A stretch of 64,000 nt of DNA from Heliomicrobium modesticaldum Ice1 (GCF_000019165.1 NC_010337.2:2409501-2473500); one strand, 5' to 3'; shown: positions 55,078 to 63,200, counted from the first letter of the stretch. A program made the numbers and translations. The notes: generated by a model from the letters alone, not told the origin.

Positions 55078-55614
55078 ATGTATTATGGCCAAAATGTGCA
55101 TCAGTGCCCTTGCTACGCTGACGTTCCGATGTGCCCCGCATATTATTATCGGAACCAGCGTTCCATCCAGTATTTTCCTTATTCTGAAGCAAGGGCTTAT
55201 CCTCCCATTAGTTTTAGGGATTATGGAAAAGAACCCTTTATTGTAAACATCGAAGCAGCAACGAAGCAAAACAATACTTTTCGCACCGCTTTATGGACAG
55301 GAAACCATTTGCAGCTTACCTTGATGAGTATCAATGTCGGTGACGACATAGGCTTGGAAATTCATCCCAATCTGGATCAATTCATACGTATTGAAGAAGG
55401 TCAAGGACTTGTCCAAATGGGTGACGCGAAAGAACGATTAGACTTTCAAGCATATGTTCGTGATGATTTCGCATTCATTATACCTGCTGGCAAATGGCAC
55501 AATCTGATCAACACAGGAAATATACCGCTTAAATTGTATTCTATCTACGCTCCACCTCAACACCCTTATGGCACAGTCCATGTAACGAAAGCAGATGCCC
55601 TAGCTGCGGAATAA
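55078..55614 (+). CDS. Cupin-domain protein with Cys-rich N-terminus
   Basis: A 178-residue protein. The N-terminal 40 residues are rich in Tyr, Cys and Pro (YYGQNVHQCPCYADVPMCPAYYYR), and residues 70-165 form a cupin: LMSINVGDDIGLEIHPNLDQFIRIEEGQGLVQMG, then FIIPAGKWHNLINTG. Two histidines and an Asp/Glu fit a metal site. Related proteins are common in Bacilli and Clostridia and have been linked to spores or stress, without a defined activity. ATG 55078 is 10 nt after GAGGGG. The gene is much more A+T-rich than its surroundings, suggesting transfer. Confidence 0.8.
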   Translation: MYYGQNVHQCPCYADVPMCPAYYYRNQRSIQYFPYSEARAYPPISFRDYGKEPFIVNIEAATKQNNTFRTALWTGNHLQLTLMSINVGDDIGLEIHPNLDQFIRIEEGQGLVQMGDAKERLDFQAYVRDDFAFIIPAGKWHNLINTGNIPLKLYSIYAPPQHPYGTVHVTKADALAAE

Positions 55615-55716
55615 GCCTGTCATCTTCCCTAACCTGCCGAGACGCTTTTTCTTTTGCCTAGGGACGGACAGCGAAAACCCGTACCCCCACCGTGTTTTTC
55701 CACCACAAAATTCATT

Positions 55717-55775
55717 ACCGGAAACGCAAAAAACCGCCGTCAGCCCAAAGCTTCCGTCGGTTTTGTTTGCGTACC
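55717..55775. terminator. Imperfect palindrome after the cupin gene, two-way terminator
   Basis: ACCGGAAACGCAAAAAACCGCCG in the left half mirrors CGTCGGTTTTGTTTGCGTACCGG in the right half with a few mismatches, around a loop of about 14 nt. It lies between the cupin gene and the convergent tRNA-Thr, and could serve both. Confidence 0.6.
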
Positions 55776-55885
55776 GGATCATTTCAACCCCATGGCTTCG
55801 CCAGAGATGCCCCTCCGTAACTACAAAGGTAACTACATTTTGGTTCTCTCTTCCACCTGGTGATCCCGCTGACCCGCATATGTTG

Positions 55886-55961
55886 TGGAGCCGGCGACAG
55901 GACTTGAACCCGCAACCTACTGATTACAAGTCAGTTGCTCTACCGATTGAGCTACGCCGGC
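55886..55961 (-). tRNA. tRNA-Thr(TGT)
   Basis: A 76-nt cloverleaf on the minus strand: acceptor GCCGGCG pairs with CGCCGGC, D-arm GCTC..GAGC, anticodon stem ACTGA/TCAGT with loop CTTGTAA (anticodon TGT, threonine), T-arm GCGGG-TTCAAGT-CCTGT region, and an encoded CCA end (plus 55886-55888). A promoter lies just upstream. Confidence 0.95.
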
Positions 55962-55974
55962 TCAAACATCATTT

Positions 55975-56003
55975 AATATAACTGATTCAGCGGAAACTGT
56001 CAA
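55975..56003 (-). promoter_or_regulatory. Sigma-A promoter of tRNA-Thr
   Basis: On the minus strand a perfect TTGACA (plus 55998-56003) and TATATT (plus 55975-55980) are spaced 17 nt, 13 nt before the tRNA 5' end. Confidence 0.8.
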
Positions 56004-56087
56004 TAGATGAATGCGAAAAGATAAAAGGGATCTCGAAAAAATCAAGGACTCCTCTGGCATGACTTTATATTTTATACCAAAAAAGTG

Positions 56088-56212
56088 TATACTGGTAATA
56101 GAATCTGATATGGAATCGCGGGATCCTTCTTGAATGCCGCTACTTCCTCGTCTGACCTCAAGCAAAAAACGCTGAAAATAGCCACGCCCACCCTTTGGGC
56201 GGGCTTTTTTTT
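56088..56212 (+). ncRNA. Candidate small RNA with its own terminator
   Basis: The 432-nt gap between tRNA-Thr and the lipoprotein gene holds TATACT at 56088-56093 (a -10-like box with only a weak TTATAT at the -35 position) and a good terminator at 56186-56212. No credible reading frame lies between. A transcript of about 110 nt could be made. Evidence is limited to these signals. Confidence 0.35.
56186..56212 (+). terminator. Terminator in the gene-free stretch
   Basis: GCCCACCC at 56186-56193 and GGGCGGGC at 56197-56204 around TTT with one mismatch, followed by eight T residues. No coding gene on the plus strand ends before it. Confidence 0.75.
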
Positions 56213-56393
56213 ACCAAAGCTATTTTCATTTCATCATCGCTTGTGACCCGACGGGGCATGAAATTTGAAAGGCATCCCCTGCGGACTGCCCTTCAGACCG
56301 TTCTGTTATCACAAAAGCACATCCTCAAAAAAGGAAAAAGACAGAAGGCGCCGAATAAATGGTATATAATGGAAAAATAGCGGAGGTGTGGGC

Positions 56394-56726
56394 ATGCTTC
56401 GGCTTACCTGGTTATCGACTGTGTTGGCGCTGGCTTTTCTGATCCTTTCCTGCGCGGCGCCGATTGAAAAAGAGGTAGAAAACCGAGGAAAGACAAAGGC
56501 CGATGAGAGGATTCAGCGCGGCGCGCCAGCTATGGTCGGTTCGCAGACCGTCGCGGTCATTATCGACGGATCTGCCGTTGCAACAGAACTGGACTTCAGC
56601 GAGAGCGCCGCTACCATCGATGACGATGAGCTCCTGGTCGTGCGCGAACCAATCATGGCGCGGGCTTGGAAAGGGCAATTTGACGAGATGTGGGAGGAAG
56701 AAGACAACTATGTGGGCGTGAAATGA
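56394..56726 (+). CDS. Small acidic lipoprotein
   Basis: A 110-residue protein with a signal peptide and lipobox LILSC, giving a lipidated Cys near residue 20, then a charged region and an acidic stretch (SAATIDDDELLVV). Not recognised. ATG 56394 is 7 nt after GGAGG; GTG 56388 is too close. TATAAT at 56365-56370 could be the -10 box, with no clear -35. It is convergent with the ferredoxin-like gene 17 nt away. Confidence 0.65.
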   Translation: MLRLTWLSTVLALAFLILSCAAPIEKEVENRGKTKADERIQRGAPAMVGSQTVAVIIDGSAVATELDFSESAATIDDDELLVVREPIMARAWKGQFDEMWEEEDNYVGVK

Positions 56727-56743
56727 GAAAATTGAATAGGAAG

Positions 56744-57943
56744 TTACCTTTTCCCCTTTCCCTGAGCGATGCGCAGCATCTGCTCTTTTTTGTCTTTCGG
56801 CGGGATATGCAGTTCACCGCGGCGGACGAGGGAGATGGCGCTGGGTCGGCAGCCCTTGACACAGGCGCCACAGCCGATGCATCGATCCGTCAAGACGAAA
56901 GCAACCTTAGTTGGTCCGGTCATCACAGCTCCAGTCCTTCCACCACCTGCCCCTGACGGCCAAAAAAGATCTCCATCACCGGAACCGGCGACCGGACGAG
57001 AGCGGTTGTCACCGCCTGTGGAACGTTCGATCAGGGAGATCGCCCGCACATGGCAGCGCTTCAGGCAGGCGCCGCAGCCGGTGCAGCGGTGTTCGTCGAT
57101 GGCAGGGATGAAGTTGCTCGGATGGACTGAGGCGATGTTATGTTCGTTGATTGTCCGCAGTACGCCGCAGCAACAACCGCAGCAGTGGCAGATGTAGGCC
57201 GGGTTTTTTTGCACATTGTCGGCCAGGTGGACAAGGCCCAGAGACTCCGTATGGTCGAGGACGCGCAACAGTTCGTCCGTGCTGGCCGGGCGGGCAAAAC
57301 CGCGCCGGATCAGCCACTCGGCCGCAGCGCCCAGGGACGTGCAGACATCGTCGATGGGGGCGTCGCAGGCCTTGCCCAGATGATCGGCCTCATGACGGCA
57401 GTAGCACATGGACAGACCGCCGCCGCCGGAGTCGCGGATCATGGCTGACGCTTTCTCATAGTCGAGGACCTCTGTCTCCACCTCATCGGGCATGACACTC
57501 TCATAAGCCCAAGTGTGAAAAAGCTTCGTATCGCCGCCGAAAAACTCGCCGGCGACGCGCCTGTCCCGGAAGTATCGCTCAAAAAGTTCAGCCAAGTCCT
57601 TCTGGGGCAGTTTGTCGGTGACCCGCATGAAGGTGTACTCGAAGAATCCGATGACGAGCGGCGAGAGGACGTACATGCTCCGTCCTTTGCGGGGAAAGTC
57701 CATGACCAGACCCTTGTCGGCCATGTTGTTTAAATGGGAGACCAGTTCTGTCTCTGCGATTCCCGTCAACTCCGCCAGCCGTTCCACCGTCGTAAAGCCT
57801 TGCGGGAACTGGCTGGCGATCTCCGCCTCCCTGTAGGTGTACATGGTGTGTAAGATCTCCATCAGCGTTTCGTTCATGGGCGCCCCGATAGGGTTTTTGT
57901 CCAACCGGCTGGCGAGCGCCCGAAGAACCTCTTCCTTTTTCAT
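56744..57943 (-). CDS. wHTH and 4Fe-4S ferredoxin-domain protein
   Basis: About 399 residues. The N-terminal third has a winged-helix-like part (TTVERLAELTGIAETELVSHLNNMADKGLV). The middle has a dense cysteine region: CYCRHEADHLGKAC, then CHCCGCCCGVL. The C-terminal part has two ferredoxin motifs, CTGCGACLKRCHV and CIGCGACVKGCRP, separated by a Gly-rich linker. It may be a redox-linked regulator or electron carrier; similar proteins occur in anaerobes with hydrogenases and CO metabolism. The start is unclear: ATG 57943 is 23 nt from GGAGG, GTG 57967 overlaps it, and ATC 57958 has ideal spacing. Confidence 0.8.
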   Translation of the reverse strand: MKKEEVLRALASRLDKNPIGAPMNETLMEILHTMYTYREAEIASQFPQGFTTVERLAELTGIAETELVSHLNNMADKGLVMDFPRKGRSMYVLSPLVIGFFEYTFMRVTDKLPQKDLAELFERYFRDRRVAGEFFGGDTKLFHTWAYESVMPDEVETEVLDYEKASAMIRDSGGGGLSMCYCRHEADHLGKACDAPIDDVCTSLGAAAEWLIRRGFARPASTDELLRVLDHTESLGLVHLADNVQKNPAYICHCCGCCCGVLRTINEHNIASVHPSNFIPAIDEHRCTGCGACLKRCHVRAISLIERSTGGDNRSRPVAGSGDGDLFWPSGAGGGRTGAVMTGPTKVAFVLTDRCIGCGACVKGCRPSAISLVRRGELHIPPKDKKEQMLRIAQGKGKR

Positions 57944-58185
57944 GCCTAAGTGACCGATGGGAAACACCTCCCTTTAACAAATTCTTTTGACGAAGAGGAA
58001 TAAAAAATGAAGAAACCCCCTGGCCATGCAACCGACCAAGAGATTCCTCCGTCTCGCGCCCAAGGGCAGTCTGATCCTATCAAAAGAAAGCACGAGATAC
58101 AAGGGGGGAGCGCCAAGTCACTTGATTGAGACCCAAAAATTTCTATATCAAAAAATCAGATGCCTTCTGCTGACCGGCATCACAA

Positions 58186-58566
58186 TTATTCTTCCTCTTT
58201 TTTGTCGCTTGCGCCTTTTTTCTCGTCGCTTCCAGCAGTGTCTTTTTTCTTCGTGGCGCCCTCGTCGTCGCCTTCCTCGCCGCTACCGCCTTCGCTGCCT
58301 TTTTCTCCGCTTTTCTCACGTCCGCCTTCTTCGTTCTCCTCGTCGCCGCCTTTGCTTTTCTTCTTCCCGCCCTCTTGCTCGCCCTCGTCGCCTTTTTTCT
58401 CCATCTCCTCGTCCTTGTCTTCCACGTTCATGCCTTTTTTCTCGCCTTGCTCACCTTTGTTCTGCTGCTGTGTCTGGTTTGTCTCCGGCGGTCGCCGTTC
58501 CGGCGTGCAGCCGGAGACGATCATATATAAAAAGAACAGGATGACCACAGTGATCTGCCGTCTCAT
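58186..58566 (-). CDS. Low-complexity Glu/Lys/Gly lipoprotein
   Basis: A 126-residue protein with a lipoprotein signal (VVILFFLYMIVSGC) followed by about 100 residues almost entirely of Glu, Lys, Gly, Asp and Ser. No globular domain is seen. ATG 58566 follows GGAGGTG. Such tails may bind metal or wall polymers, but no function is claimed. Confidence 0.6.
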   Translation of the reverse strand: MRRQITVVILFFLYMIVSGCTPERRPPETNQTQQQNKGEQGEKKGMNVEDKDEEMEKKGDEGEQEGGKKKSKGGDEENEEGGREKSGEKGSEGGSGEEGDDEGATKKKDTAGSDEKKGASDKKEEE

Positions 58567-58739
58567 CAGGCCACCTCCCGAAGCAAGTTTTCCTCAGTGA
58601 TAAGAACCCCATACCGGATCATGTGAATTCCTGCCCAACGCATTGACACTGTTCCCGGCGATCCTGTACCATCTTCTTCGAAGAAACTTTGAATCAGAGG
58701 CTGTATTCGTTTCCGGGAAAGAATAAAGGATGGGTGGCT

Positions 58740-59807
58740 ATGTCGATGGAACTTCAAATCAACCTTGCGCAGGCGAGAAAAGAAAAACCAGCCGCCGATA
58801 AGCTCGGTTTTGGTACGATTTTTACGGACCATATGTTCGTCATGGACTATTCGGTCGAACAGGGCTGGCACAATGCCCAGATCATGCCTTATGGTCCACT
58901 GCTCCTCGAACCCTCGATCATGGTCTTTCACTACGGTCAGGCTGTCTTTGAAGGCATGAAGGCCTTCCGGACCAAGGATGAGCGCGTTGTTCTCTTCCGC
59001 CCGGAACGATACATCCGCCGCATGTCCTACTCGATCCAGAAGCTTTGTATCCCTGCCTTCGACGAGGCTTTCGTTGTCGACGCCATCAAAACCCTCGTCG
59101 ATATCGAACGGGACTGGGTCTATGGCGCCGAAGGGACGGCGCTCTACATTCGGCCCTTCATCATTGCCACCGACCCCTACCTGGGCGTGCGCCCGTCGAA
59201 TACATACAAGTTCATGGTCATCCTCTCGCCGGTGGGTGCCTATTACAAGGAAGGCTTCAACCCTGTCAAGATTTACATCACCGACGAGTTCACTCGGGCG
59301 GCCAAACAAGGGCTTGGCGACGTAAAGACGCCGGCCAACTACGCAGCCAGTCTGTACGCTGGCGAACAGGCGAAAAAAATGGGCTTTACCCAGGTGCTTT
59401 GGTTGGATCCGATCGAGAAAAAATACATCGAAGAAGTGGGCACCATGAACGTCTTCTTCAAGATCGACGGGGAAGTGGTGACCCCGGCGCTCTCCGGCAG
59501 CATCCTCTCCGGCGTCACCCGCGATTCGGTGCTGCAGGTCCTAAAATCCTGGGGGATCGCCGTGTCCGAACGCGCTATCTCTGTCGATGAGATCTTTGCA
59601 GCCTATGACGAGGGACGATTAGAAGAGGTCTTTGGCACCGGCACGGCTGCCGTGATCTCGCCTGTCGGGCTGCTTCGCCACGGCGAAAGGGAGATCAGCA
59701 TCAACGGTGGCGTGACCGGCGAACTGTCGGCGCGGCTCTTTGACGCCATCACCGGTATGCAGTACGGGAAATGCAGCGATGATTTCGGATGGATTGTCGA
59801 GGTCTAA
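58740..59807 (+). CDS. ilvE: Branched-chain amino acid aminotransferase
   Basis: A 355-residue PLP enzyme of fold IV that catalyses the last step of valine, leucine and isoleucine synthesis. Landmarks are FHYGQAVFEGMKAFR, RPERYIRRM, GDVKTPANYAASL with the PLP Lys near residue 197, EVGTMNVFF and FGTGTAAVISPVG. Length and motifs fit the larger BCAT class. ATG 58740 is 9 nt after AAAGGA; the longer frame to 58689 has no ribosome site. Monocistronic. Confidence 0.93.
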   Translation: MSMELQINLAQARKEKPAADKLGFGTIFTDHMFVMDYSVEQGWHNAQIMPYGPLLLEPSIMVFHYGQAVFEGMKAFRTKDERVVLFRPERYIRRMSYSIQKLCIPAFDEAFVVDAIKTLVDIERDWVYGAEGTALYIRPFIIATDPYLGVRPSNTYKFMVILSPVGAYYKEGFNPVKIYITDEFTRAAKQGLGDVKTPANYAASLYAGEQAKKMGFTQVLWLDPIEKKYIEEVGTMNVFFKIDGEVVTPALSGSILSGVTRDSVLQVLKSWGIAVSERAISVDEIFAAYDEGRLEEVFGTGTAAVISPVGLLRHGEREISINGGVTGELSARLFDAITGMQYGKCSDDFGWIVEV

Positions 59808-59961
59808 TCGAAGCAAAAGCGATCTAGTCAAAGACAAACAGCTTCACAAGCGGTTCGCTCCGAGTTCAGAAGTAACTTGCAGGCTAGCGAGAAGCTGAGA
59901 AAATCCGCTCAGACCTGCCAATCTTAATGAATACAGTTCATCAAAAACAGTTCATCAGCAG

Positions 59962-59991
59962 AAAAAGCCAGCCCATCGGGCTGGCTTTTTT
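59962..59991. terminator. Bidirectional terminator after ilvE
   Basis: GCCAGCCC at 59967-59974 and GGGCTGGC at 59978-59985 around ATC, flanked by AAAAA and TTTTTT. It can serve ilvE and the convergent small spore-type genes. Confidence 0.9.
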
Positions 59992-60004
59992 GGTGACAAC
60001 TTTT

Positions 60005-60142
60005 TTATTTGTTCGTTTTTGGCATGGCTGTGGTGCCAGTGGCGGTCGTTCCAGCAGGGTTCATACCGCCAGCGGTGGAAGCGGTCGTTTGCGGCGCCGT
60101 GGTTCCCAAATTGGTTTTCGTCTTGTCGGCGTTCTTGGCCAT
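60005..60142 (-). CDS. Small Thr/Asn-rich protein, gamma-type SASP-like
   Basis: A 45-residue protein: MAKNADKTKTNLGTTAP, then Thr, Ala and Gly repeats, and a Lys end. Composition resembles gamma-type small acid-soluble spore proteins, which act as amino-acid stores, although it is too short for firm homology. ATG 60142 follows a strong GGGAGGTGA on the minus strand. It lies in a small minus-strand cluster after a YjcZ-like gene. Confidence 0.6.
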   Translation of the reverse strand: MAKNADKTKTNLGTTAPQTTASTAGGMNPAGTTATGTTAMPKTNK

Positions 60143-60186
60143 TGCTGCGTTCACCTCCCGCCGATAGTTTGTTCCGTCTGCCCGAA

Positions 60187-60300
60187 TCAATGCGCCCTAT
60201 CACCGGATGTAAAGAAACAGAGACTGCCAAAGAGCGCCACAATGACGATGAGCGCCACGACCAGACTGCTCTTTTCCCAACAGGCGCCATAGGTGCTCAT
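60187..60300 (-). CDS. 37-residue membrane peptide, YjcZ-like
   Basis: A very short protein with MSTYGACWEKS then a single hydrophobic helix (LVVALIVIVALFGSLCFF) and a polar tail. This resembles the YjcZ/YczI-type sporulation membrane peptides (Gly/Tyr start, one helix). GGGGGTG is upstream of ATG 60300. It lies between the beta-lactamase-like gene and the SASP-like gene on the same strand. Confidence 0.55.
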   Translation of the reverse strand: MSTYGACWEKSSLVVALIVIVALFGSLCFFTSGDRAH

Positions 60301-60368
60301 AAAGACACCCCCTCAAGGCTGACCCTAACCAATTTCATCCCCTCTGACCAGAATGTTCCTTTGATGCA

Positions 60369-61367
60369 TCATATGTCCTTTTTCTCTCTACCGTCAGTCA
60401 CAGACACACCTGAAAAAATGACTTGCGCAGCCTTTGGCTGGGACTGCTGGAACTCATAAATGATGCGGGAGATTCGGGCAATGGCCGCATTTGCCTCGGT
60501 CTCGCTGGGATGATGGCAGAGGATGGCCAGCACATAGGGACGGTTGGGGAGCAGCACGATAGCGGCGTCATGAAAAAAACCGATCTGCGATCCGATCTTA
60601 TTGGCAACCTTAATATCATCGGGAACACCTGCGGGGATGCGGTTATCGATCTTGCTGTGAAGCAAGTACTGGAATATCTCCTCCCCGAAGCCAGGGTTGA
60701 GTTGCCGGAAAACCCAAATCCCTTTGAGGTAGAGGGCCATGTCGCGGGCGCAAGTGACATTACCCTTTCCTGGACCGGCCGGCACTGTGCGTGCGCCGGC
60801 AAGTCGCAGAAAGAGGTAGAAATTGGACCGCCCGACTCGGCGCATGAGCATGTTGGCAGCCGTGTTGTCACTGTCCTCGATGACGTGCTTTGCCAGTTGC
60901 CGGAGGGTGTACTGGCGACCGGGGAGATAGCTCCAGAGCCCACCCGAACTGGGCGCCAGATCGCTCGAGGTAAGGGTCATCGTTTCATCCAGGTCGAGTC
61001 GTTTGTCAAGGGCCAAAGCATAGAGAAAGAGGACCAGCGGCACTTTGATGGCACTGGCAGCCTGAAAGTTTTTGTCCGGTTCAATGGCGAATTGGTTGCC
61101 GTTCTCGAGGTCTTCGAGAAACAAGGCATAGTCGATCCCCGATTCAGCCATTTCTTTGCGGATTCGCTGGCGCAATTTGTCATACTCCGGTCCAGTGACA
61201 ACGGTCGTTCTCTGCGTCTCTTCAAGTTGCAAGAGGAATTGCAGTTGGGCGATCTGCCGCTGCTGCCAATAAAGCCACCCCCAGGCGGTGGCGGCGAGCA
61301 GGAGCAACAAGCAGGCAATCCATAGGGCCTGTCTTTTCACTTTGGACGCCACCATCTGCGCGGCCAA
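60369..61367 (-). CDS. Class A beta-lactamase-fold serine hydrolase
   Basis: A 332-residue protein with an N-terminal membrane anchor (about residues 14-31), then a beta-lactamase class A-like domain: SAIK near residue 104 (the SxxK nucleophile motif), SDN near 163 and KIG near 254 (in place of KTG). The omega-loop Glu is not obvious. Membrane anchoring and motif changes suggest a cell-wall peptidase or spore-related hydrolase rather than an antibiotic-resistance enzyme. TTG 61367 follows AAAGGAGGGG. The first of a three-gene minus-strand set. Confidence 0.8.
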   Translation of the reverse strand: MAAQMVASKVKRQALWIACLLLLLAATAWGWLYWQQRQIAQLQFLLQLEETQRTTVVTGPEYDKLRQRIRKEMAESGIDYALFLEDLENGNQFAIEPDKNFQAASAIKVPLVLFLYALALDKRLDLDETMTLTSSDLAPSSGGLWSYLPGRQYTLRQLAKHVIEDSDNTAANMLMRRVGRSNFYLFLRLAGARTVPAGPGKGNVTCARDMALYLKGIWVFRQLNPGFGEEIFQYLLHSKIDNRIPAGVPDDIKVANKIGSQIGFFHDAAIVLLPNRPYVLAILCHHPSETEANAAIARISRIIYEFQQSQPKAAQVIFSGVSVTDGREKKDI

Positions 61368-61466
61368 ACCGACCCCTCCTTTTGAACGCCTTTCTCCATC
61401 ATACGGTAGCGCAAAAGGGAGTATGAATGAAGGAGTGTTAACGATGCCGTGTTAGGGGGACGCTTT

Positions 61467-62477
61467 GTGTTTTTCACCATTCATTTGCGAAGCCGTCGCT
61501 GGCGATGGATCGCTGGAGGACTATCTCTGTTGTTCTTGGTCCTGCTAGCCTCGGTGGCTTTCCGACTGGGCGGCGAACGGGAGGAAAACCTATCCGAGTC
61601 GCCGGGCTCCGCCTGCGCCGACCTCGATCGGCTGCTCTATCCGGCGGCGCCGCCGCTGAAAGGCAGTGATGTGGCCGAACTGCAGGAGCGGTTAAAGGAA
61701 CTTGGCTATTACAGCGGACCGCTCGACGGCCTGTACGACAGGAAAACGGTGGATGCGGTGACGCAGATGCAGCGGCAAAAAGGGCTGAAGGCCGACGGCT
61801 GCGTTTCGTCCTCCACCTGGCTCGCGCTATCACCGCCGGTGATGACGAACCAACCGGCGGAACCGCGAAAGCCCCCCTCGGCGCCCGTAGGCGTCATCAC
61901 TCTTGTCGTCGAACTGGATAAAAACACCCTCTCTGTTCTCATCGACGGGAACGTCTATAAGACCTATCCGGTGGCCACAGGAAAACGGGACACCCCATCG
62001 CCCGTCGGCGAATGGCGGATCGTTGACAAGCAGAAACATTGGGGCGACGGTTTTGGCAGCAGATGGTTAGGGTTCAACGTCCCTTGGGGCATTTACGGGA
62101 TTCACGGCACCAACAAACCCTGGTCGGTCGGCAAGAGCGTGAGCGGCGGATGCTTTCGCATGCACAACCGCGACGTTGAGGAACTCTTTGAATGGATCCC
62201 CTTACGGACTGTCGTCCGTGTCATTGACTCGCAGAAGGTCAAATTGTCTAAAAGCGCCTATAAAATCGGCATGACCGGTCAGGAGGTGGCTCGGATTCAA
62301 TTCCGCTTACAGGAGAAAGGGTTTTCGCCTGGTTTGGCTGACGGGCGTTTTGGGGCGGAGATGGAAAAAGCCGTCCGTAATTTCCAAAAACAGCAGCAGA
62401 TTAGCGAAACGGGTGTCATCGACGAAGCAACCCTCAGGCTCCTCGATTTTCAGGTGGAGAAAAAAGAAGGTACTTGA
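61467..62477 (+). CDS. L,D-transpeptidase with two peptidoglycan-binding domains
   Basis: A 336-residue secreted or anchored protein. One membrane segment near the start is followed by a PG-binding domain (VAELQERLKELGYYSGPLDGLYD), a YkuD catalytic domain with HGTNKPWSVGKSVSGGCFRMHNRDV (His near 213, Cys near 229), and a second PG-binding domain (EVARIQFRLQEKGFSPG). It would cross-link or modify peptidoglycan, perhaps in the spore. GTG 61467 is 6 nt after AGGGGGA; GTG 61449 is possible. Its stop overlaps the promoter of tRNA-Leu. Confidence 0.9.
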   Translation: MFFTIHLRSRRWRWIAGGLSLLFLVLLASVAFRLGGEREENLSESPGSACADLDRLLYPAAPPLKGSDVAELQERLKELGYYSGPLDGLYDRKTVDAVTQMQRQKGLKADGCVSSSTWLALSPPVMTNQPAEPRKPPSAPVGVITLVVELDKNTLSVLIDGNVYKTYPVATGKRDTPSPVGEWRIVDKQKHWGDGFGSRWLGFNVPWGIYGIHGTNKPWSVGKSVSGGCFRMHNRDVEELFEWIPLRTVVRVIDSQKVKLSKSAYKIGMTGQEVARIQFRLQEKGFSPGLADGRFGAEMEKAVRNFQKQQQISETGVIDEATLRLLDFQVEKKEGT

Positions 62478-62502
62478 CGGGCAAGCCAACCATAAGTATA
62501 AT
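62474..62502 (+). promoter_or_regulatory. Sigma-A promoter of tRNA-Leu
   Basis: TTGACG at 62474-62479 and TATAAT at 62497-62502 spaced 17 nt. It starts within the last codons of the L,D-transpeptidase gene, 45 nt before the tRNA. Confidence 0.8.
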
Positions 62503-62546
62503 TCACATTGTTATCGCTCAAAACAACAAAGAGCGAGAACCAAAAG

Positions 62547-62633
62547 GCGGTCGTGGCGGAATTGGCAGACGCGCTAGATTCAGGTTCTAGTGGTCGCAAG
62601 GCCGTGGAGGTTCAAGTCCTCTCGACCGCACCA
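62547..62633 (+). tRNA. tRNA-Leu(CAG)
   Basis: An 87-nt class II tRNA. Acceptor GCGGTCG pairs with CGACCGC, the anticodon stem CTAGA/TCTAG holds loop TTCAGGT (anticodon CAG), a long variable arm follows (TGGTCGCAAGGCCG), then the T-arm GGAGG-TTCAAGT-CCTCT and an encoded CCA at 62631-62633. Confidence 0.95.
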
Positions 62634-62640
62634 TTTGATG

Positions 62641-62668
62641 AAAAAGACGGGCTATGCCGTCTTTTTTT
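62641..62668 (+). terminator. Terminator after tRNA-Leu
   Basis: AAAAAGACGG at 62641-62650 pairs with CCGTCTTTTT in the right arm around GCTATG, with a T-run of seven. Confidence 0.85.
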
Positions 62669-62781
62669 GTTCTTCCGTTTGATTTTATTTGCAGTTCTCT
62701 CCCAATCCTCTCCGGGGATATTTCGTTCCTCCTGTCCCAGACTAAGAGGTAGACCGGAAGAGAAGGGGGGGAGGAAGCGGC

Positions 62782-62931
62782 ATGTGGGAACGAGACAAGA
62801 CGCTGATCCATGACTCCGGATTTGAATTCGGCCACGCCGGATGGTTCGCTTTTCATGCAGTTGCGATTCCAACCATGATGTATATCGGTTCAGTTCTGAC
62901 ATCCCGGAAAAAGCGGCGCCAGTTTCATTAA
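62782..62931 (+). CDS. 49-residue membrane peptide
   Basis: MWERDKTLIHDSGFEFGHAG, then one hydrophobic segment (WFAFHAVAIPTMMYIGSVL) and a strongly basic end (SRKKRRQFH), giving a clear inside-positive orientation. GGGAGGAAG precedes ATG 62782. Not recognised. It is followed by a terminator, which supports a short transcription unit. Confidence 0.55.
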   Translation: MWERDKTLIHDSGFEFGHAGWFAFHAVAIPTMMYIGSVLTSRKKRRQFH

Positions 62932-62984
62932 AGTCCCCTTTTGGGGATAAAGCTATCTGATGCAGACGAAACAAACAATCCCCG

Positions 62985-63011
62985 CCGGGCCGATATCGCC
63001 CGGTATTTTTT
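62985..63011 (+). terminator. Terminator of the small membrane peptide
   Basis: CCGGGC at 62985-62990 and GCCCGG at 62998-63003 around CGATATC, then TATTTTTT. A smaller CCCCTTTTGGGG hairpin lies upstream. Confidence 0.75.
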
Positions 63012-63200
63012 AAAAAAAATCCAGCGCATGCGCTGGCAGGGAGAGATATATCCACCAAAAAGCGGAGCATCAGTAGTTTGCCCGAAAGAAGAACGCTTAT
63101 TCAGGATTTTTTCAGCCGCCCTCGCTGATTGTTCGTTATATTCCGGACGATAGGGCAGGCAACGGTCTTTACAAAAATAAGTTAAATTGGCACCCTTCAG

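Noticed and set aside
55763-55981. Open frame across tRNA-Thr
   Set aside because: It runs through the tRNA on the opposite strand and has no ribosome site.
58026-58600. Plus-strand Ser/Phe/Arg-rich frames
   Set aside because: Antisense to the low-complexity lipoprotein; composition is a mirror of its Glu/Lys codons.
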